A stretch of 64,000 nucleotides of DNA, from NCBI GenBank assembly GCA_963556195.1, contig OY744520.1, positions 154,379,107-154,443,106 on the forward strand, written 5' to 3'. Shown piece after piece: positions 44,741 to 57,835 of the stretch; the stretch's first letter is position 1; every line of letters starts with the position of its first letter. Under the pieces are notes generated by a model that did no database searches, was not told where the DNA came from, and saw only the letters and a program-made list of their open reading frames with translations. Origin of the DNA: Sepiola atlantica. Taxonomy: Eukaryota; Mollusca; Cephalopoda; Sepiida; Sepiolidae. The translations under genes were made by a program, and so were the position numbers.

Positions 44741-47300
44741 TCCGGGGCGATAAAAAACAAAGTAGTAGAAATTAAAGAGTGTGCGCAACATCTTTATATA
44801 AAAACTTCAATCTCTCTTCTTTCTCTAGCCGTCTCTCTTTCCCATGTCCCAATTATTTCCCCTCCTCCTTCAACCCTCTATTTCCCTTTTTCCCATATGA
44901 TTCTTCTCTAGTTTAAATGTGTTAAGAACTAATAATACTCACATTATCTTACTCTGTGAGTTTTACTTAAGAATACACTTTTATAGGTTATCTATATTCT
45001 CTAACATTTTAAACAAACCTAAATTGTGTTTTAAAACGTGAGTTATCGTTCTTCCTTAGCTATCTTCTAACAAATGAATTTCATAAAATGACATAAATTG
45101 TTTTATGTACTTGAGATATAATTTGCCGGACAACGCCGAATACTGTTCTTATATATAATATTATAAAATGTACATGTACATGTATTTGTAATTAAAGCAA
45201 AATATGACTCAGCATTTTCTAATTACTATAAAATAGAATGAAAAATAACTGATAACGACCCCCCTATGATACAATCTGCTCCATAGACACCAAGGGGTGT
45301 GTAGAGATTCGGCAATAGCCCCATCATCTTACTCTGTGAATTTTACATAAGAATAGATTATTTATAGATTATCTATATTCTCTAACCTTTTTTAAACAAA
45401 CCTAAATTATGTTTTTAAACGTGAATTATCATTCTTCCTTAGGTATACCCGAACAAATAAGTTTCATTAAAAACTATAAATTGTTTCAGGTATACTTTGC
45501 AAGACAACGCCGAATACTGTTCTTATATAAGTTATTATAAAATGTACATGTATCTGTGTACATATAGAGTGGCGGGCAGTGGCGGCTAGTGGCGGACCTC
45601 CGTATTGTTTCTTACCCCCTTTATTTAAATAGAATTGACGCTAAGAAACGTTAAATAAAATTAAAAGTTATCTCAAAGTATTACGTAATTGAAGCAAAAT
45701 ATGACTCAGCAATTTCAAATTACTATAAAATATAATTAAAAATAACTGAAAACGACCCCCGATAAAATCCTCTCGATAGACCAATAAGGGGTAAGTGTAC
45801 AGATTCGGTAATACTCTCATTATCTTACTCTGTGAATTTTACATAAGAATAGACTTTTATATGTTATGAATATTCTCTAACCTTGTTTTAAAACCTAAAT
45901 TATGTTTTTAAACGTGAGTTATAGTTTTTCCTTAGCTATACCCGAACAAATAAGTTTCATTAAAAACCATAATTTGTTTTATGTACTTAAGGTATAATTT
46001 GCCAGACAATTTAAAAAGACAACGCCGAATACTCTTCTAATATAAGATATTATAAAATGTACATGTACATGTATTTGTGTACGTACAGAGTGGCCGCTAG
46101 TGGCGGACCTTCAATAGTTTCATATCCCCTTCATATAAATAGAATTGACGCTAAGAAACGTTAAATAAAATTAAAAGTTATCTCTAAGTATTACGTAATC
46201 AAATTACAATATGACTCAGCAATTTCAAATTACTATAAAATATAATGAAAAATAACTGAAAAGGTTCCCCCCCTGATAAAATATGCCCCATGGACCCCTA
46301 AGGGGTGGATTTATAGTTTCGGGATACCCTCATAATCTTACGCTGTGAATTTTACATCAGAATACACTTTTATATGTTATGTATATTCTTTTATCTTGTT
46401 TTAAAAACCTAAATTGTGTTTTTAAACATGAGTTATCGTTCTTCCTTAGCTATCCTCTAACAAATAAATTTCATTAAAAACCAAAAATTGTTTTATGAAC
46501 TTGACGTATTACGTAATTAAATTACAATATGACTCAGCAATTTAAAATTATAATAAAATATAATGAAAAATAACTGAAAAGCCCCCCCCCCCCCGCCACG
46601 CCCCCTGATGTAATATGCCCCATGGACACTAAGGGGTAGGTTTATAGATTCGGGAATACTCTCATCATCTTACTCTGTGAATTTTACATTAGAATACACT
46701 TTTATATGTTATGTATATTCTCTAACCTTGTTTTAAAAATCTAAATAGTGTTTTTAAACGTGAGTTATCGTTCTTTCTTAGTTATCCTCTAACAAATAAA
46801 TTTCATTTAAAACATGAATTGTTTCATGACTTGAGGTATTATTTGCAGGACAACACTGAATAGTTTTCTTATATAAGATACAATAAAATGTACAGGTATT
46901 TATGTACGTACAGAGTGGCGGGCACTAGCGGCTAGTGGCGGACATTGGCGTAGTTTTCTAGCCTCCCCCTTATGTAAATAGAATTGACGCTAAGAAACAT
47001 TAAATAAAATTAAAAGTTATTTCAAATTATCACGTAATTATATTACAATATGACTCAGCAATTTCAAATTACTATAAAATAAAATGAAAAATAACTGAAA
47101 AGGACCCCCCCTACTGAAATATACCCCATGGACCCCTAAGGGGTGAGGTTATAGATTCGGGAATACGCCCATCAACTTACTCTGTGAATTCTACATAAGA
47201 ATACACTTTTATAGTGTAGCTATATTCTCTAACATTTTTTCTATAGGGCACACACACACACACCCACCCACAAACATACAGACATTCAATTTTATATAGA
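44706..47300 (-). repeat. Tandem array of about five 500-bp units
   Basis: The block CTTACTCTGTGAATTTTACA recurs at about 44951, 45331, 45827, 46340, 46672 and 47179 (spacing 380, 496, 513, 332, 507). TATGACTCAGCA recurs at about 45203, 45701, 46211, 46529 and 47050. Short intervals are units with internal deletions. Each full unit also holds ACAACGCCGAATACT, GTGGCGG-type 10-bp repeats, a C-run (13 or more C near 46580) and an AAGGGGT box. The array begins at ACTAGCAGGGCTACCCGGCG (44715) and ends in (AC)n plus ACATTCAATTTTATATAGAG (47285), which look like the outer ends of one repeat. Strand follows the CGGCGTTGTCCGG phrase inside the units. Confidence 0.85.
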
Positions 47301-48868
47301 GAGTTTCAACTATCGGCTGTATTCCAAAATTCATAATGATCAGTTAACTAGTTTGGGAGAGAATCCTGTACATATAGATATATAAATATACGCACATACC
47401 TTCTTTTATGTTAATATACTAGTAGAATACCCGTTCAAAGACGGCGAAAATTAATTAGACGAACATAACAGTTTTTTACAAATATTAAAATAAACATATA
47501 CTGCTATTTGTGCTATATTAATATTTGTGTATATTTGTTTTGGTCTTACAGAATGACGGCAAACACTTGCATATAAAGTGTATATTTGTATTATTTAAGT
47601 TTAAACAAATAAATAGAGTAAGAGTGACAAACTTTATGAGTGAGGTAACAGTAAATAACGGGAATTCTGTTAACCTTTTGCCACTCGTTCCTTCACCTCA
47701 AGCTCCGGACAGCTGAAATAACATTTTGGATATCGGCGCTTCTCACGCGGGCAGGCCCCTTACGCTATGTCATATAATCACACTTCTTTTAACATGTCGC
47801 CTACGCAACTTCATGTCGCCACCGTATTTTTAGCTAGTTGATGTATTTCCTTCAGATTATGCAGCTTTTCTTTTTGTCATGGTATACATTACCTGTTTAC
47901 ATTAAGCTCATTCTGATTAGAGAGGTCGCCCTCTCGAACACTATCTAATAATATGCGAGAATACAAATCAAAACAAGAATGGAATCATCAGCAGGTATAC
48001 CCTTTTTGTAGTCTTTAAGCCTCAACTGTAGACACATTGTACTCATTCATGTGAAGCCTCTGCATATAGATTTATATCCTAAGAAATAAAATATTTATTT
48101 TAATAAATTCTTTGCTCTCATGAGTCAGTTTCTGTATAAACCCCTGTATTAACAAAACTAATTTCGTTGGCTTCTTGTAATTATATGAATAAGAAGAACA
48201 ATTGTATTGTGTTTTTACACAATAGATGACATTGAAAATAGGTATTATAAGCCGAGAATTATGAAGCCCATTTATTTTCACTAAGAACAGCGCTTAAGCT
48301 CCAAATCTATTCAATATTCCTGACTCCCTCGACCCCATATCTTTCACTATCGACAAGAAAAATTCGCCATCCAAAGGGAGACAACTTTAGAATAGCGAAA
48401 AGTATTACATTAAATTACGATCACATTTACAATGCTAACAAATGCCTAGTTATGTGAAATAATGCTAAGAAATAATAATGCAGATTATGAGAGAGTGTAG
48501 TGAAACCGTTTGCCAATTATTCCAACTGCTGTGAGTTAGATCGACAGTAAGATTCAAATTAATAATCATAATTACTTCAAGATTCACAAGAAAATATTTC
48601 ATGACTTTAAATCATGTATTAATAATGGGTGATGCAACATCAGTATATATTTGTATCATGCAAACTAATATGATGCAATGGCTCTCCAAATGAAAATAAC
48701 CTAATTTCAGCAGAGTTGTCTTTAACTGTTTTTGATGACTCTGTTTTGATAAATGATACTGTTTAGTCTAATTATTATTAAATTTACATATCTGCACACA
48801 TGATTGAAACAGTTTGCAATAAAAACAGATGAAATATAATTATTCTTAACACAAGTTATCTGTTTCCC
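47301..48868. other. Mostly unrecognised; one acceptor-led open frame
   Basis: GTTTTGGTCTTACAG at about 47550 is a good acceptor, followed by an open frame to TGA at 47716 (NDGKHLHIKCIFVLF ... LLPLVPSPQAPDS). No homolog known to me and no poly(A) signal close by. Confidence 0.3.
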
Positions 48869-49495
48869 CCTTCCCGGGAGTCTAACGTTAAAACTCCTAA
48901 GCCTAACATTTACAGGCAACATTAATTGGGGAAAAACATAGAATATACTGCCAAAAAGTTTGCAAAGAAGGTTGACTCCCTTAACCAGGCTAGACAACTC
49001 TTTACACTTGCCAGTATCCTCTATCCTTATGAGCCACCATTCGCCAATGCATGGAGTATTGTTGTCACGTCTGGGCTGGTGCACCAACCACTAGTATCTC
49101 TATCCCTCTGGGACGCGGTATAAAAAAACATTCTTTAACCTAATAAGTCCCGCACTGTCTACCAAGCCCCAGCCCCTATCCCATCGCCATAATGTTTCAT
49201 CCTTGTGCTTGTTTACAAGTATTTCCACAGAATGTGCTTCGACGAACATACTGAATTGACTCAACTAGCTGCAGAATTTCACCCTTTCACTGTAGAATTC
49301 GTCCAAGTGCTGGGAAACTGTCTACTATAATAGCTTCTTTCATCCGACTTCTTGCCTTTAGACCCTCCCTCGCCCCTCTTACTTAACAACTCCTCTTCCA
49401 GAATGACTCCTATAAATCTGGCCCCTAACCCAAGTATCCTCTCACGTCTCATGGGCAAATATTGCCTTGCTTGGATGAATAAATGAAATAAATTA
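48869..49495 (+). pseudogene. LINE 3' end relic (C-terminal RT region)
   Basis: The plus strand reads LPGSLTLKLLSLTFTGNINW from 48869, shifts by one base, then IEYTAKKFAKKVDSLNQARQ and LFTLASILYPYEPPF (the A+KLFTxxxLLxLYKxxIRP region), SIVVTSGLVHQP (decayed EYCSHVWxGAP) and SLSLWDAV (LLDxVQ). Further on, LVYKYFHRMCFDE near 49215 is the LFYRYFHGxCSxEL block, HPFTVEF near 49280 and YYNSFFHPTSCL near 49330 the FxPRTxxLWN block. The ending near 49440 (ILSRLMGKYCL) fits the last residues of ORF2. Stops and shifts throughout. A different LINE family from 15890-16520 judging by the residues kept. Confidence 0.75.
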
Positions 49496-51576
49496 AAGAA
49501 ATGTTTCAAAACAAACTTTGTTATTTTCGTATTTTTCTTCTTCATCATCTCGAGAAAAGGCGCTTAAATGCGACGAGTATTTATTTTATCCAAAACCGCT
49601 GTCGGTTTTCATTCAGTTGAAATTACTTCAACGTCAAATTCTTAGCCTCTATAAACGCTAAGAATGTGCAATACCTTCTCTACCTAGTTATAGGAGGCAA
49701 GTCAGCAAACCTATGTGCGTTTTTTAGATGGTAGATAATGCATGCACAACATTGTCCTTATCGAACCCTTTAGATACGTTAAATGTTCGCAACAAAATGA
49801 AAATTCGGACAACATATTTCAAAGCTGAATTATAAAACAGCTGACCAAGTGAACTATTTAATTACGTTGGCGAAGGTTTGTCCTCTCTTGATTATGAAAT
49901 GTGTTATATTTCGTCAAAAATCTAACGAACAGTTCAGTTCGAAACTAAACATATTGTATTTTGTTAATTCTTTGACGGCTCAGGCTTACGAGAGTTGAAT
50001 AACAAACAGAAAAATAAAGAACGTGATTAATATCACCACATGACATTTTCCTTTTTAATATCGGATATTATATAATATCCATTCTTTAATTTCACAAAAG
50101 CGAAGTAAAATGAAGGAAGAAAGAAACAATATTACGCTTTGTTCAAATAGTAATTTCTATTCGCCGTTACAAGAATAATAGTTCTTCGAATAGACACCTG
50201 CAATGCTGACCTTAATGAGTTTTGCTTTGCCTTTGCAATAAACTTGAATAGAGTAACACCTGAGGTTTTTATCACACGTGTATTTAAAAATATTTTTTAG
50301 CCTCGTTTTAACATTTATTGTATTTCGAAGTCGTGTTTAAATGTCTACTTTTCAGTATTTCTTCTCTTATAACGAACAAATAAACAACATACACATTTTT
50401 TATCGACAAGCTGTATCTAGTCGGCTTTGCCAGTGAGACGTTTTACTTTCAAGAAATCTATAATACGCTATTAAATGTTCCATTCCACTTCAAATCCAAT
50501 GTTACCCATCTCATTAATATTAGATGAAATAAGTTTTATATCATCGGTGGCTTTATTCTTAATCAGGCTTTTTGATTTACTACTACGATTCGTCTCCCTC
50601 ATCTCTGTCTGTATTCTCTGGCTGCCATCTTGTCAAATAATTTGAATACTCGGCGTGCCATAGGTTGCTTTCATATTTCATTGTGAAGATGTCGGGGATA
50701 TTGAAACCGACATTTTAAATACATTTTCTAGTTTCAAATAAGTTGTCTCACTAGGAAACAAGCGGAAATGTAACTCCTATTTATTCCTATAAGTTGATAT
50801 ATCTTTGTAATACGTGTGACCAGAATGGCTTCATTCAAACCTGTCATTATCTTAATCAAATGCCTTCTTACTCTATGTTACTTCACTTCATGTTTCTTGT
50901 CTCCCTATTTCCGTGCTCACGAAAATAGTATTTTGACCTCTTGACCTCACCAAGAATTTTTACTTTTTTGAAAATAATTATTTCCTATGCACAGGGTCAT
51001 CGTTAGCTAAACAATACTTGTAGATTCACCCACTTCAGTAAATACACGTTCATCACAAATTCATTTAATTGTGGCATGTTACTTCGCAGTGATATCCTAA
51101 AAAAGTTAATTGTAAATATATCTTGGTGGGAAATAACCCTGGAGTCATTTAGGGTCCTATATATAAATTACGTAGTTGGTTAGCTTAATCATATCACATA
51201 CGAAGAATTTGAAATTTGAAAACACTTGCTGCTGATATTTTAATGAAGTTAATGTGTAATCTAGGGTCAGGAAAATGCATGGAATTAAGACTTCCTATAG
51301 GTATATTCCAGCAAGAAGAAACACATAGTACAAGAAATAAAGCTCAATTAGTTTAAAGTAATGAAATATAGCTGTACGTTAAATCAATCTTCGTATTCTT
51401 CAACGAAATTTCCAAAGATTTCAGCACCTAGAAAAGGATAAGCAGAATAGTTTCACACTTGAATCCCGAGATAAGTACGATTGAGTATCATTTGGCAATG
51501 ATACAATTTTAAAAGATACAATATTCCAAGTTTAAAAGGTGGCTATGTATTATGACGGGTGGTAGATTTTGAGATC
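49496..51576. other. AT-rich sequence, nothing recognised
   Basis: No supported gene or repeat. Confidence 0.4.
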
Positions 51577-51705
51577 AGTTATGACCTCATATGGAAGTAG
51601 ATATCTAGTTATTTAGTTTTATCATGTCACATAGCTAACGCCGTTTCCGAAGCCTGGTCAGTACTTAGACCGATGACTATTTTGCATTAACAGATGCTGT
51701 AAACA
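51577..51705 (+). pseudogene. 5S rRNA-derived copy 3, strongly decayed
   Basis: GTTATGACCTCATAT stands where 5S has its 5' stem. Then ATAGCTAACGCCGTTT (A-box region), AGCCTGGTCAGTACTTAGAC, CGATGACTATTTTG (C-box region) and TTAACAGATGCTGTAA (3' stem) follow in 5S order and near-5S spacing. The most diverged of the four. Confidence 0.6.
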
Positions 51706-54639
51706 AACACATCTATTTGTATAAATCGGTACATGCTTTTCTGGGAAATAACCGGCAACAAGATAGCGTCATGTCAGGCAGTTATTTAGCTACTTCATTT
51801 TCGCATAACGCTATACTACCGGAAATAAGAACTGGACGTAAGGAGCTATCAGACTATTTACATGAAACGAGGGATGGGAACAGGTTCTGTATTCGGATTT
51901 CAGTTGCTACTACGTATTAGCGGGAAAACAATTAATGTAATGTCTTTGTAGATAGGGGCGGTTATAGCCTATTGTTCCACCCCAGAATATAATTCAGACA
52001 CAACACAATTTTAAAGGAATTGATATCCACGTGTATAGATGGAACAACATATTTTCAATGAAAAGCTTTATCGTCACTGTTCGTGAATGTACTAGTCTAT
52101 GGACATTATTGATGTATCTAGATAATACGTACACGCCGAAACCTTAAAAGGCGTACAGCAATATTCCATTATCAATAGAACCATACAATATAGTACACAA
52201 TTAGATAATGTAACATAATAACTAAGTCATTTAGATTTTCAATGAATACATAACAAGAATAATTAATCTGTCAACTATGTTACATTATTGGTGTTAGTCG
52301 CTCTGTCACTTCGTGGTTCGGAGTTGACCGCATACAACTCAGTGTATTACTAGACAGTGCTTACCCATGGAAAAAAAGACGATCAGATTTAACTATCAAC
52401 CTTTTTCCCTAAATACAACTGTATCAGGGGGCGCAGTTAGTTCTAAATAACAACATGGTCTTTTAACTATATTTTAATATCTCATGCGATTATAAATCGT
52501 CATTGTGCATCTCGCATATAGAGCAACCTGAGCTCGGGTCCACAATAACAGAATAACATAGGATACACTTCTAAAAGCATATTGCTATATACTTCATATG
52601 CTACATCTATAGTTAATGTTCCGTTGTTATTCATCTTACTTCACATTTGCTAATCAAAAGAGCATGTGTTAGCGTGTCTCAAATTGATGCTATATATCGT
52701 TAGACCAATGCAGTATTGCTTCTCGATATCCCATTCTTTGAGCTTAACTGGTAAAATACATTTACAGTTGGGTGTAAATAAGATTTGTTATGTGCATCGG
52801 ATAATTAGGTATGATATCCATGTAGTGCGTATAAGGGAAATTGATCTGTATGTTAATCAAGAGTGTAGAAAGAAAAGTAGAAAGTAGACCTTGGGTTTAC
52901 TTTCGGCAGCGTCGTAACTCTCGCTTCAGTTATTTTGTCTTTTAGTCCACACATTCCATGAGCGGTGTTTCTGACAAAGGAGGAATACTTGCTGTTTTCT
53001 GGGTCGGAATCTGTTCATTTAACACTTATCGTTGACTAGTTTTAACCTTGAAGTAGTATTGTTTAGCTATTTACATTAAGTGGTTTCGTGCTTTGTCTTA
53101 TAACAGTTCGTAGCTGTAGGCTAAATTTGATTAAGTAAAAAAATAATGCAAATTCCTGGAAGATAGGAGCACATGCGAAAACTGATATCTCTTCCGAAGA
53201 TAGCCCGAAAAACACTCTTAGTTAAAGCAAGATGATATCTATTATTAAGAGTAATAAATTATATTGTATGATAAAACCTCGCATTCCTCATGCATTAATA
53301 TACAATACATAAAATATTATTAATCTTACAATTAGTTTTAAACAATTACAATTAATTTAAAACAATTACAATCAACATGTCTTTACAAGTCGTTTGAAAG
53401 ATACAATTCAAATAATCAATTAGCAAATAAAACCATTTTTAATTAAATTTCTACTTTTTATTACACGCTTTTTATTGCAGCAGATTGAAAATCTTCAATC
53501 AGACTTTGCGGGAGAGAAAAAGAAAAAGTACAAAGGCTTATAGACAAAATTTGTAAGTAAGAAAAACAAAACCAACACATATTAAATCATTTAGGAAAGC
53601 ATTTCCAGAAATTGATTAATATGCTTCAAAAGTCAAGTTTAAAATATTTATTTTGTATCAATTACATCCGATGCCATTTGAGATCAGCTGTATATACGTG
53701 TCCTGAAGAGAGGATGAAATTTCTTAGTTTTCTTGTGAGAAATGAACATGATTTTAAATTTAATAATCAATTACTGAACAGATTCTAGTGAGGAAAGATC
53801 TTATAAGACATCTGGATATATGGTAACATTTAACCGCTACTTCCTCTCTTATATTTTGATTGTCCAGCAAGAACCAATTCTTAATTTTAAAAAAATATCC
53901 ATATAATAAAGATATATAAATTGTTTAGATCGTCTTCGTCGCCTTATTTCCATAAGTTGTTCTATTTACTAGAGCAGTTAATCAACAGAAAATATATTCA
54001 ACCCTAGAACATGCGAAATAATCGACAAAACGCTACATTAAAATACATATTCGAGGATGACTTTCTATACCAGGAAGCGGAGCTAATACATAACGAGAAA
54101 TGTAGACTTATTGATATACATATATAACAAGAAAACGGTAACGATCGAACTAAAACCTTTAATTGAATTCCGACCCCGTAAGCCAGTGAACAATACTATT
54201 AAATTACAAGTGTACACTCGACCTTTAATAATGACAGAAATATCATCCTTCGCCAGTGTTTTCACTAATATTTCTATTCATATAAAATAAAGTCTGAATA
54301 GGTGACGTAATAAAAGAGAAATTAGAAAGAAAACTTTTCAACTGGAAAGTTTAAAAACCGAAAAAAGAAAACACGTATGAATGTGTATTGAAAACAGAAT
54401 GAAAGCATAATGAAAACCTTTAATTATGAAAATAGATTTGCTTTCTGAATTTTGTTAAATACTTGAGATGGATTCGTCTGGCAGTTTATTTTCACTGACT
54501 ATCTTTCGTGTGACGGAACGGATATATAAATATATACACATTAATACACACTGCCGTTTATTAAAGAGTCGAAGATTATCATGTGTATTGACGTCGATTC
54601 ATCATCAAGTTAATTAAATAAGATTCTGCTAAAACTAAT
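51706..54639. other. AT-rich sequence, nothing recognised
   Basis: Only short frames. 53330-53380 has ATTAxAATTTAAAACAATTACA repeated two or three times. Confidence 0.4.
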
Positions 54640-54800
54640 TATTCTAATTCACAATGCCAAGATTAATTCAGATTTGCACGCATACAGATTGCATTGCAAC
54701 GTCTAAAATAAGGCACTAATTACACCAACATTCCTATTAAGTCGATGCATTAAATACAAGAGCAGCGTTTGCAGATTCAATAAAAATATCCGCAATGAAA
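54640..54800 (+). repeat. Dispersed repeat F, copy 1
   Basis: AATTATTCTAATTCACAATG, CCAAGATTAATT and ACAAGAGCAGCGTTTGCAG match 57660-57835 (AATTATTCCAATATCAAATG, TCAAAATTAATT, ATAAGAGCAACGCTTACAG). Confidence 0.5.
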
Positions 54801-54859
54801 TAAAATACAAATATGTTAATTAAAGTAATACATTATTTTAGGGATTATTGGCAGATACT

Positions 54860-55015
54860 TTACATGTTTTAAATATTTAAAAAAATAAATATTTTTCTCC
54901 CAATTATAAAGGTGTTTATATCGTTGGGTCACCACTTATCAAAGCCAAGAGCAACTCGACGATAACTGCTAATGAGCTGGAAGATTTGTCAACCTTAATT
55001 GATTAATTACGAACG
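54860..55015 (+). repeat. Dispersed repeat C, copy 3 (3' part only)
   Basis: GGGTCACCACTTATCAAAGC, CAAGAGCAACTCGACGATAA and GGAAGATTTGTCAACCTTAA align with 35100-35215. Confidence 0.6.
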
Positions 55016-55138
55016 GGTAATACGTGGTGTAGTATTAGCCTAGGGTTGATTAGTCTGGCTTATGCCGTAGACGGAAGTTTACAGGAAATATCAAATTCAC
55101 AAGCGGTTCCCAGTCCATCTATATCCCGGTCATGGGAA

Positions 55139-55255
55139 GATGACATACAGCACCTAGCATTCCAAAATGGTCACAGTCTATTACTAGCCAGGCTTTACGC
55201 CGCTTAACTACGGTGATCTAATGAGAACCGGTGTGTCAACGCAATTACACCGTTG
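55139..55255 (-). pseudogene. 5S rRNA-derived copy 4 (minus strand)
   Basis: The reverse complement reads ACACCGGTTCTCATTAGATC, ACCGTAGTTAAGCGGCGTAA (A-box region), AGCCTGGCTAGTAATAGACT, GTGACCATTTTGGAA (C-box region) and TGCTAGGTGCTGTATG, collinear with animal 5S rRNA. The 3' flank (CCGGGATATAGATGGACTGG, GAACC) has the GGATAT...GGGAAC theme also seen after copy 1. Confidence 0.85.
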
Positions 55256-57404
55256 ATCAATGCAGTATAATTAATTTTTATTTCTTATGAGGCAGCTTAT
55301 GATAAATATATATTTAGACATTGGATTTATAGACGATTATGTTGTAATCTGTTATCAAAATTTCGCTTGACGCTATGCAAATGATAGCAGATGGTACATT
55401 TTTTTTCCGTTGTGGAAGAAGTCGAGTTTTTGCTGTGAATGTCTTTCAAAAGAAACCAAAGATTGGAGCAACTTCCATGAAGTGTAATCTTCAAAAAAAT
55501 TTAATGATCACATTTAGAAAAACACGTGTTAGAATGGCATTTCCGCTAGCCGTTGTGTATCTATATATTTATTCACATACGCATGTGACGCTGCTGACAG
55601 TAATTACTACTAACAGTCGGGGTTTATTATGACATCACACACGCCATAGAGAAAGAAAAAGATACTTTTGTATTTTTGTATAATTTGTTGCGTTCGAAAT
55701 CTTAATTACACAGAAACGCCAAGAATGTAAAATTGTGCGAGACGTGCGAACAAGAAAAGGAAGCAGTAAAAGAGAAAATGCCCATTTTCCGGCCTTTTTC
55801 TAATTTGTACTTTCGAATGCATTTCTTCGCTCTTGCATTTCGTGATTAAAAGAGACTAAACGTCTGTCTGTTCGGAAATTGATTGATATAATTATGTTTG
55901 GTATATTCGCTCAATACAAAGTATCAAGGAACGAGCATCGAAATGAATCTAATTTTGAGGAATATTTGTAGCCCGCTACCTTCCTGCCGTAACCAAATAA
56001 TGCAGCTCGGGCTGATACATCTGGCATAGGTGGATGTGGCCTCGCCGACTTTTTGACGTCTTCATAAGACACCGATTAAGTACCACTTTCTTGAAGAAGA
56101 CTGGTGTGATCGAAACGCCGTTCGTTGACTAAGCCGTACCTACCCCACGTTGTGTTGATTGATGGAGAGATACGACCGGGAGTCACTACAGGGATGGGTC
56201 GTCATCGAGGAATGAGAAGTACATTAAAATACCTAGCTAATCAAGGTATCGACAATTAAACAAATATTCTTAATTTAAAATAAATATGGGATATATATAT
56301 TTCCGTGAAACTTGCAATTACACGAACAAAAAACTATTTCGCTAGTTTGATTGGTTATAAGTCTGTTTCTAGTGGAAGTCTGGAGTTCCAATATTTACTC
56401 CATAAGGTAATGGACAGTAGGTGTAAAAAGCGTTTCTTTTTCCGGGTTGACAAAAGCAATTCACGCAAGGTGCAGGTGAACAGCAGTTTTCTAAAACTTA
56501 ACTGGAAACCCTCTTAAAAACTCTGAAAAACTAAATAAATTTCCGATTGTTCGAACTTATATATCAAGGCAAGGACCAATTCTACCAACCTCATTTAGTA
56601 AGCGAATTTCATTGGCTGCTTACTTACAAATCCCGTTTCCTAGGCTGGTCCTTCTTTGTTACGTATAACGCGTCCCCTCTCATAGTCGAAACTGAAGCCA
56701 AGCTCTATGCTGAACCTCTTATATAATCTCCGACGATGGATTGTTCTAATTCCGTCAACCATTATCAGATAGAAGTATCCGTTATCCTTAGTCATTATCG
56801 CTTGCAGTGGTCATTGAACTTTCAACCCCGAGAAAACTGTTACGTGAAAGTGATTATTAACCAACATCCAGCTGTTACGGTCCATGTGGACAATCCTAGC
56901 ATGCATCTTGAGAGCCGTAAACCCAATATTGTCTAGATGTGTAGTATTAATACTTATTATCATAAAATTAAAGAAATAATAGTAATTCAATAATATGCAG
57001 CTGGAAAAGGTCGAAATTTACGTCAACGAAAATGTTGTAAATATAAATAAATCCAGTGAGCTGTTCAGAAAAAAACTTGTAGAATAAACTTAGATCGAAC
57101 AAGCGAAGATGTTCTCTGATTTTACCCCAGTTGGACATCCGTCAACTGTTTCCTTACTTGTCGAAGAAAATACTGCCCAAACGTAGTAGATTGCCAAAAA
57201 AAGCCTAGTAGGATAGTTTTAGGTTATTTTTATTGAATATTTCATGCAGGGGATTGGTTATGGGGAAGTGTTTTTCAATCACATTTAGGAATTGTTTGCC
57301 CAGTTTAGTTTTTAGCATTTGGCTATATATAATAACAATGTAACATTTACTGTAATACCTATTTATCCAATTATTTTGATTTTATGTTTCGGAGATTTGC
57401 TTTA
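55256..57404. other. No gene recognised; GC-richer patch at 55970-56220
   Basis: The patch contains TCTTGAAGAAGACTGGTGTG and ATCGAAACGCCGTTCGTTGA and looks like repeat sequence, but I found no second copy in the window. An 85-codon frame at 55375-55632 and a 66-codon frame at 56736-56936 are unrecognised. Confidence 0.4.
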
Positions 57405-57530
57405 TTTGTATTATTCGGACAAGTGATTGCATCTTGGATGTTTTTCTCACAACGTTTCAGCCGATGTAACTTACGACCTACTTCGGAACAATAGAAAGCT
57501 AGCCAAATAAATAAAATAAAATGGTTCGGG
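57405..57530 (+). repeat. Dispersed repeat D, copy 2
   Basis: TTATTCGGACAAGTGATTGC, ATCTTGGATG and CACAACGTTTCAGCCGATGT match the minus strand of 3906-4020. Confidence 0.6.
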
Positions 57531-57659
57531 TTGAAATACCGTACAGATTACTAAGTTCGACATAGAGTTACGCGAGTTAGTCCGAATAATCAAAAATTAT
57601 TTTTATTATTGTCATATGTATAAACATCGATGTCTTATGAAACTATTTAAATTAAATTC

Positions 57660-57835
57660 GTGTTAAAATTAATTATTCCAATATCAAATGTCAAAATTAA
57701 TTAAAATTAACATCAATCTGATTAAACTTTGATTTATTACAGTGGACGCCAATTACCATTCGTTTTAATACGATCCATCGAACATAAGAGCAACGCTTAC
57801 AGTTTAAATTTACAAAATTCAAAGAGGTTAAGTGC
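57660..57835 (+). repeat. Dispersed repeat F, copy 2
   Basis: See 54640-54800. TTTGATTTATTACAG near 57735 is acceptor-like, but the match to another repeat copy argues against an exon. Confidence 0.5.

Noticed and set aside
44706..47300. CRISPR-like or satellite array
   Set aside because: Units are about 500 bp and diverged, with no short repeat-spacer structure. CRISPR is excluded; a classical satellite is unlikely with only five units.
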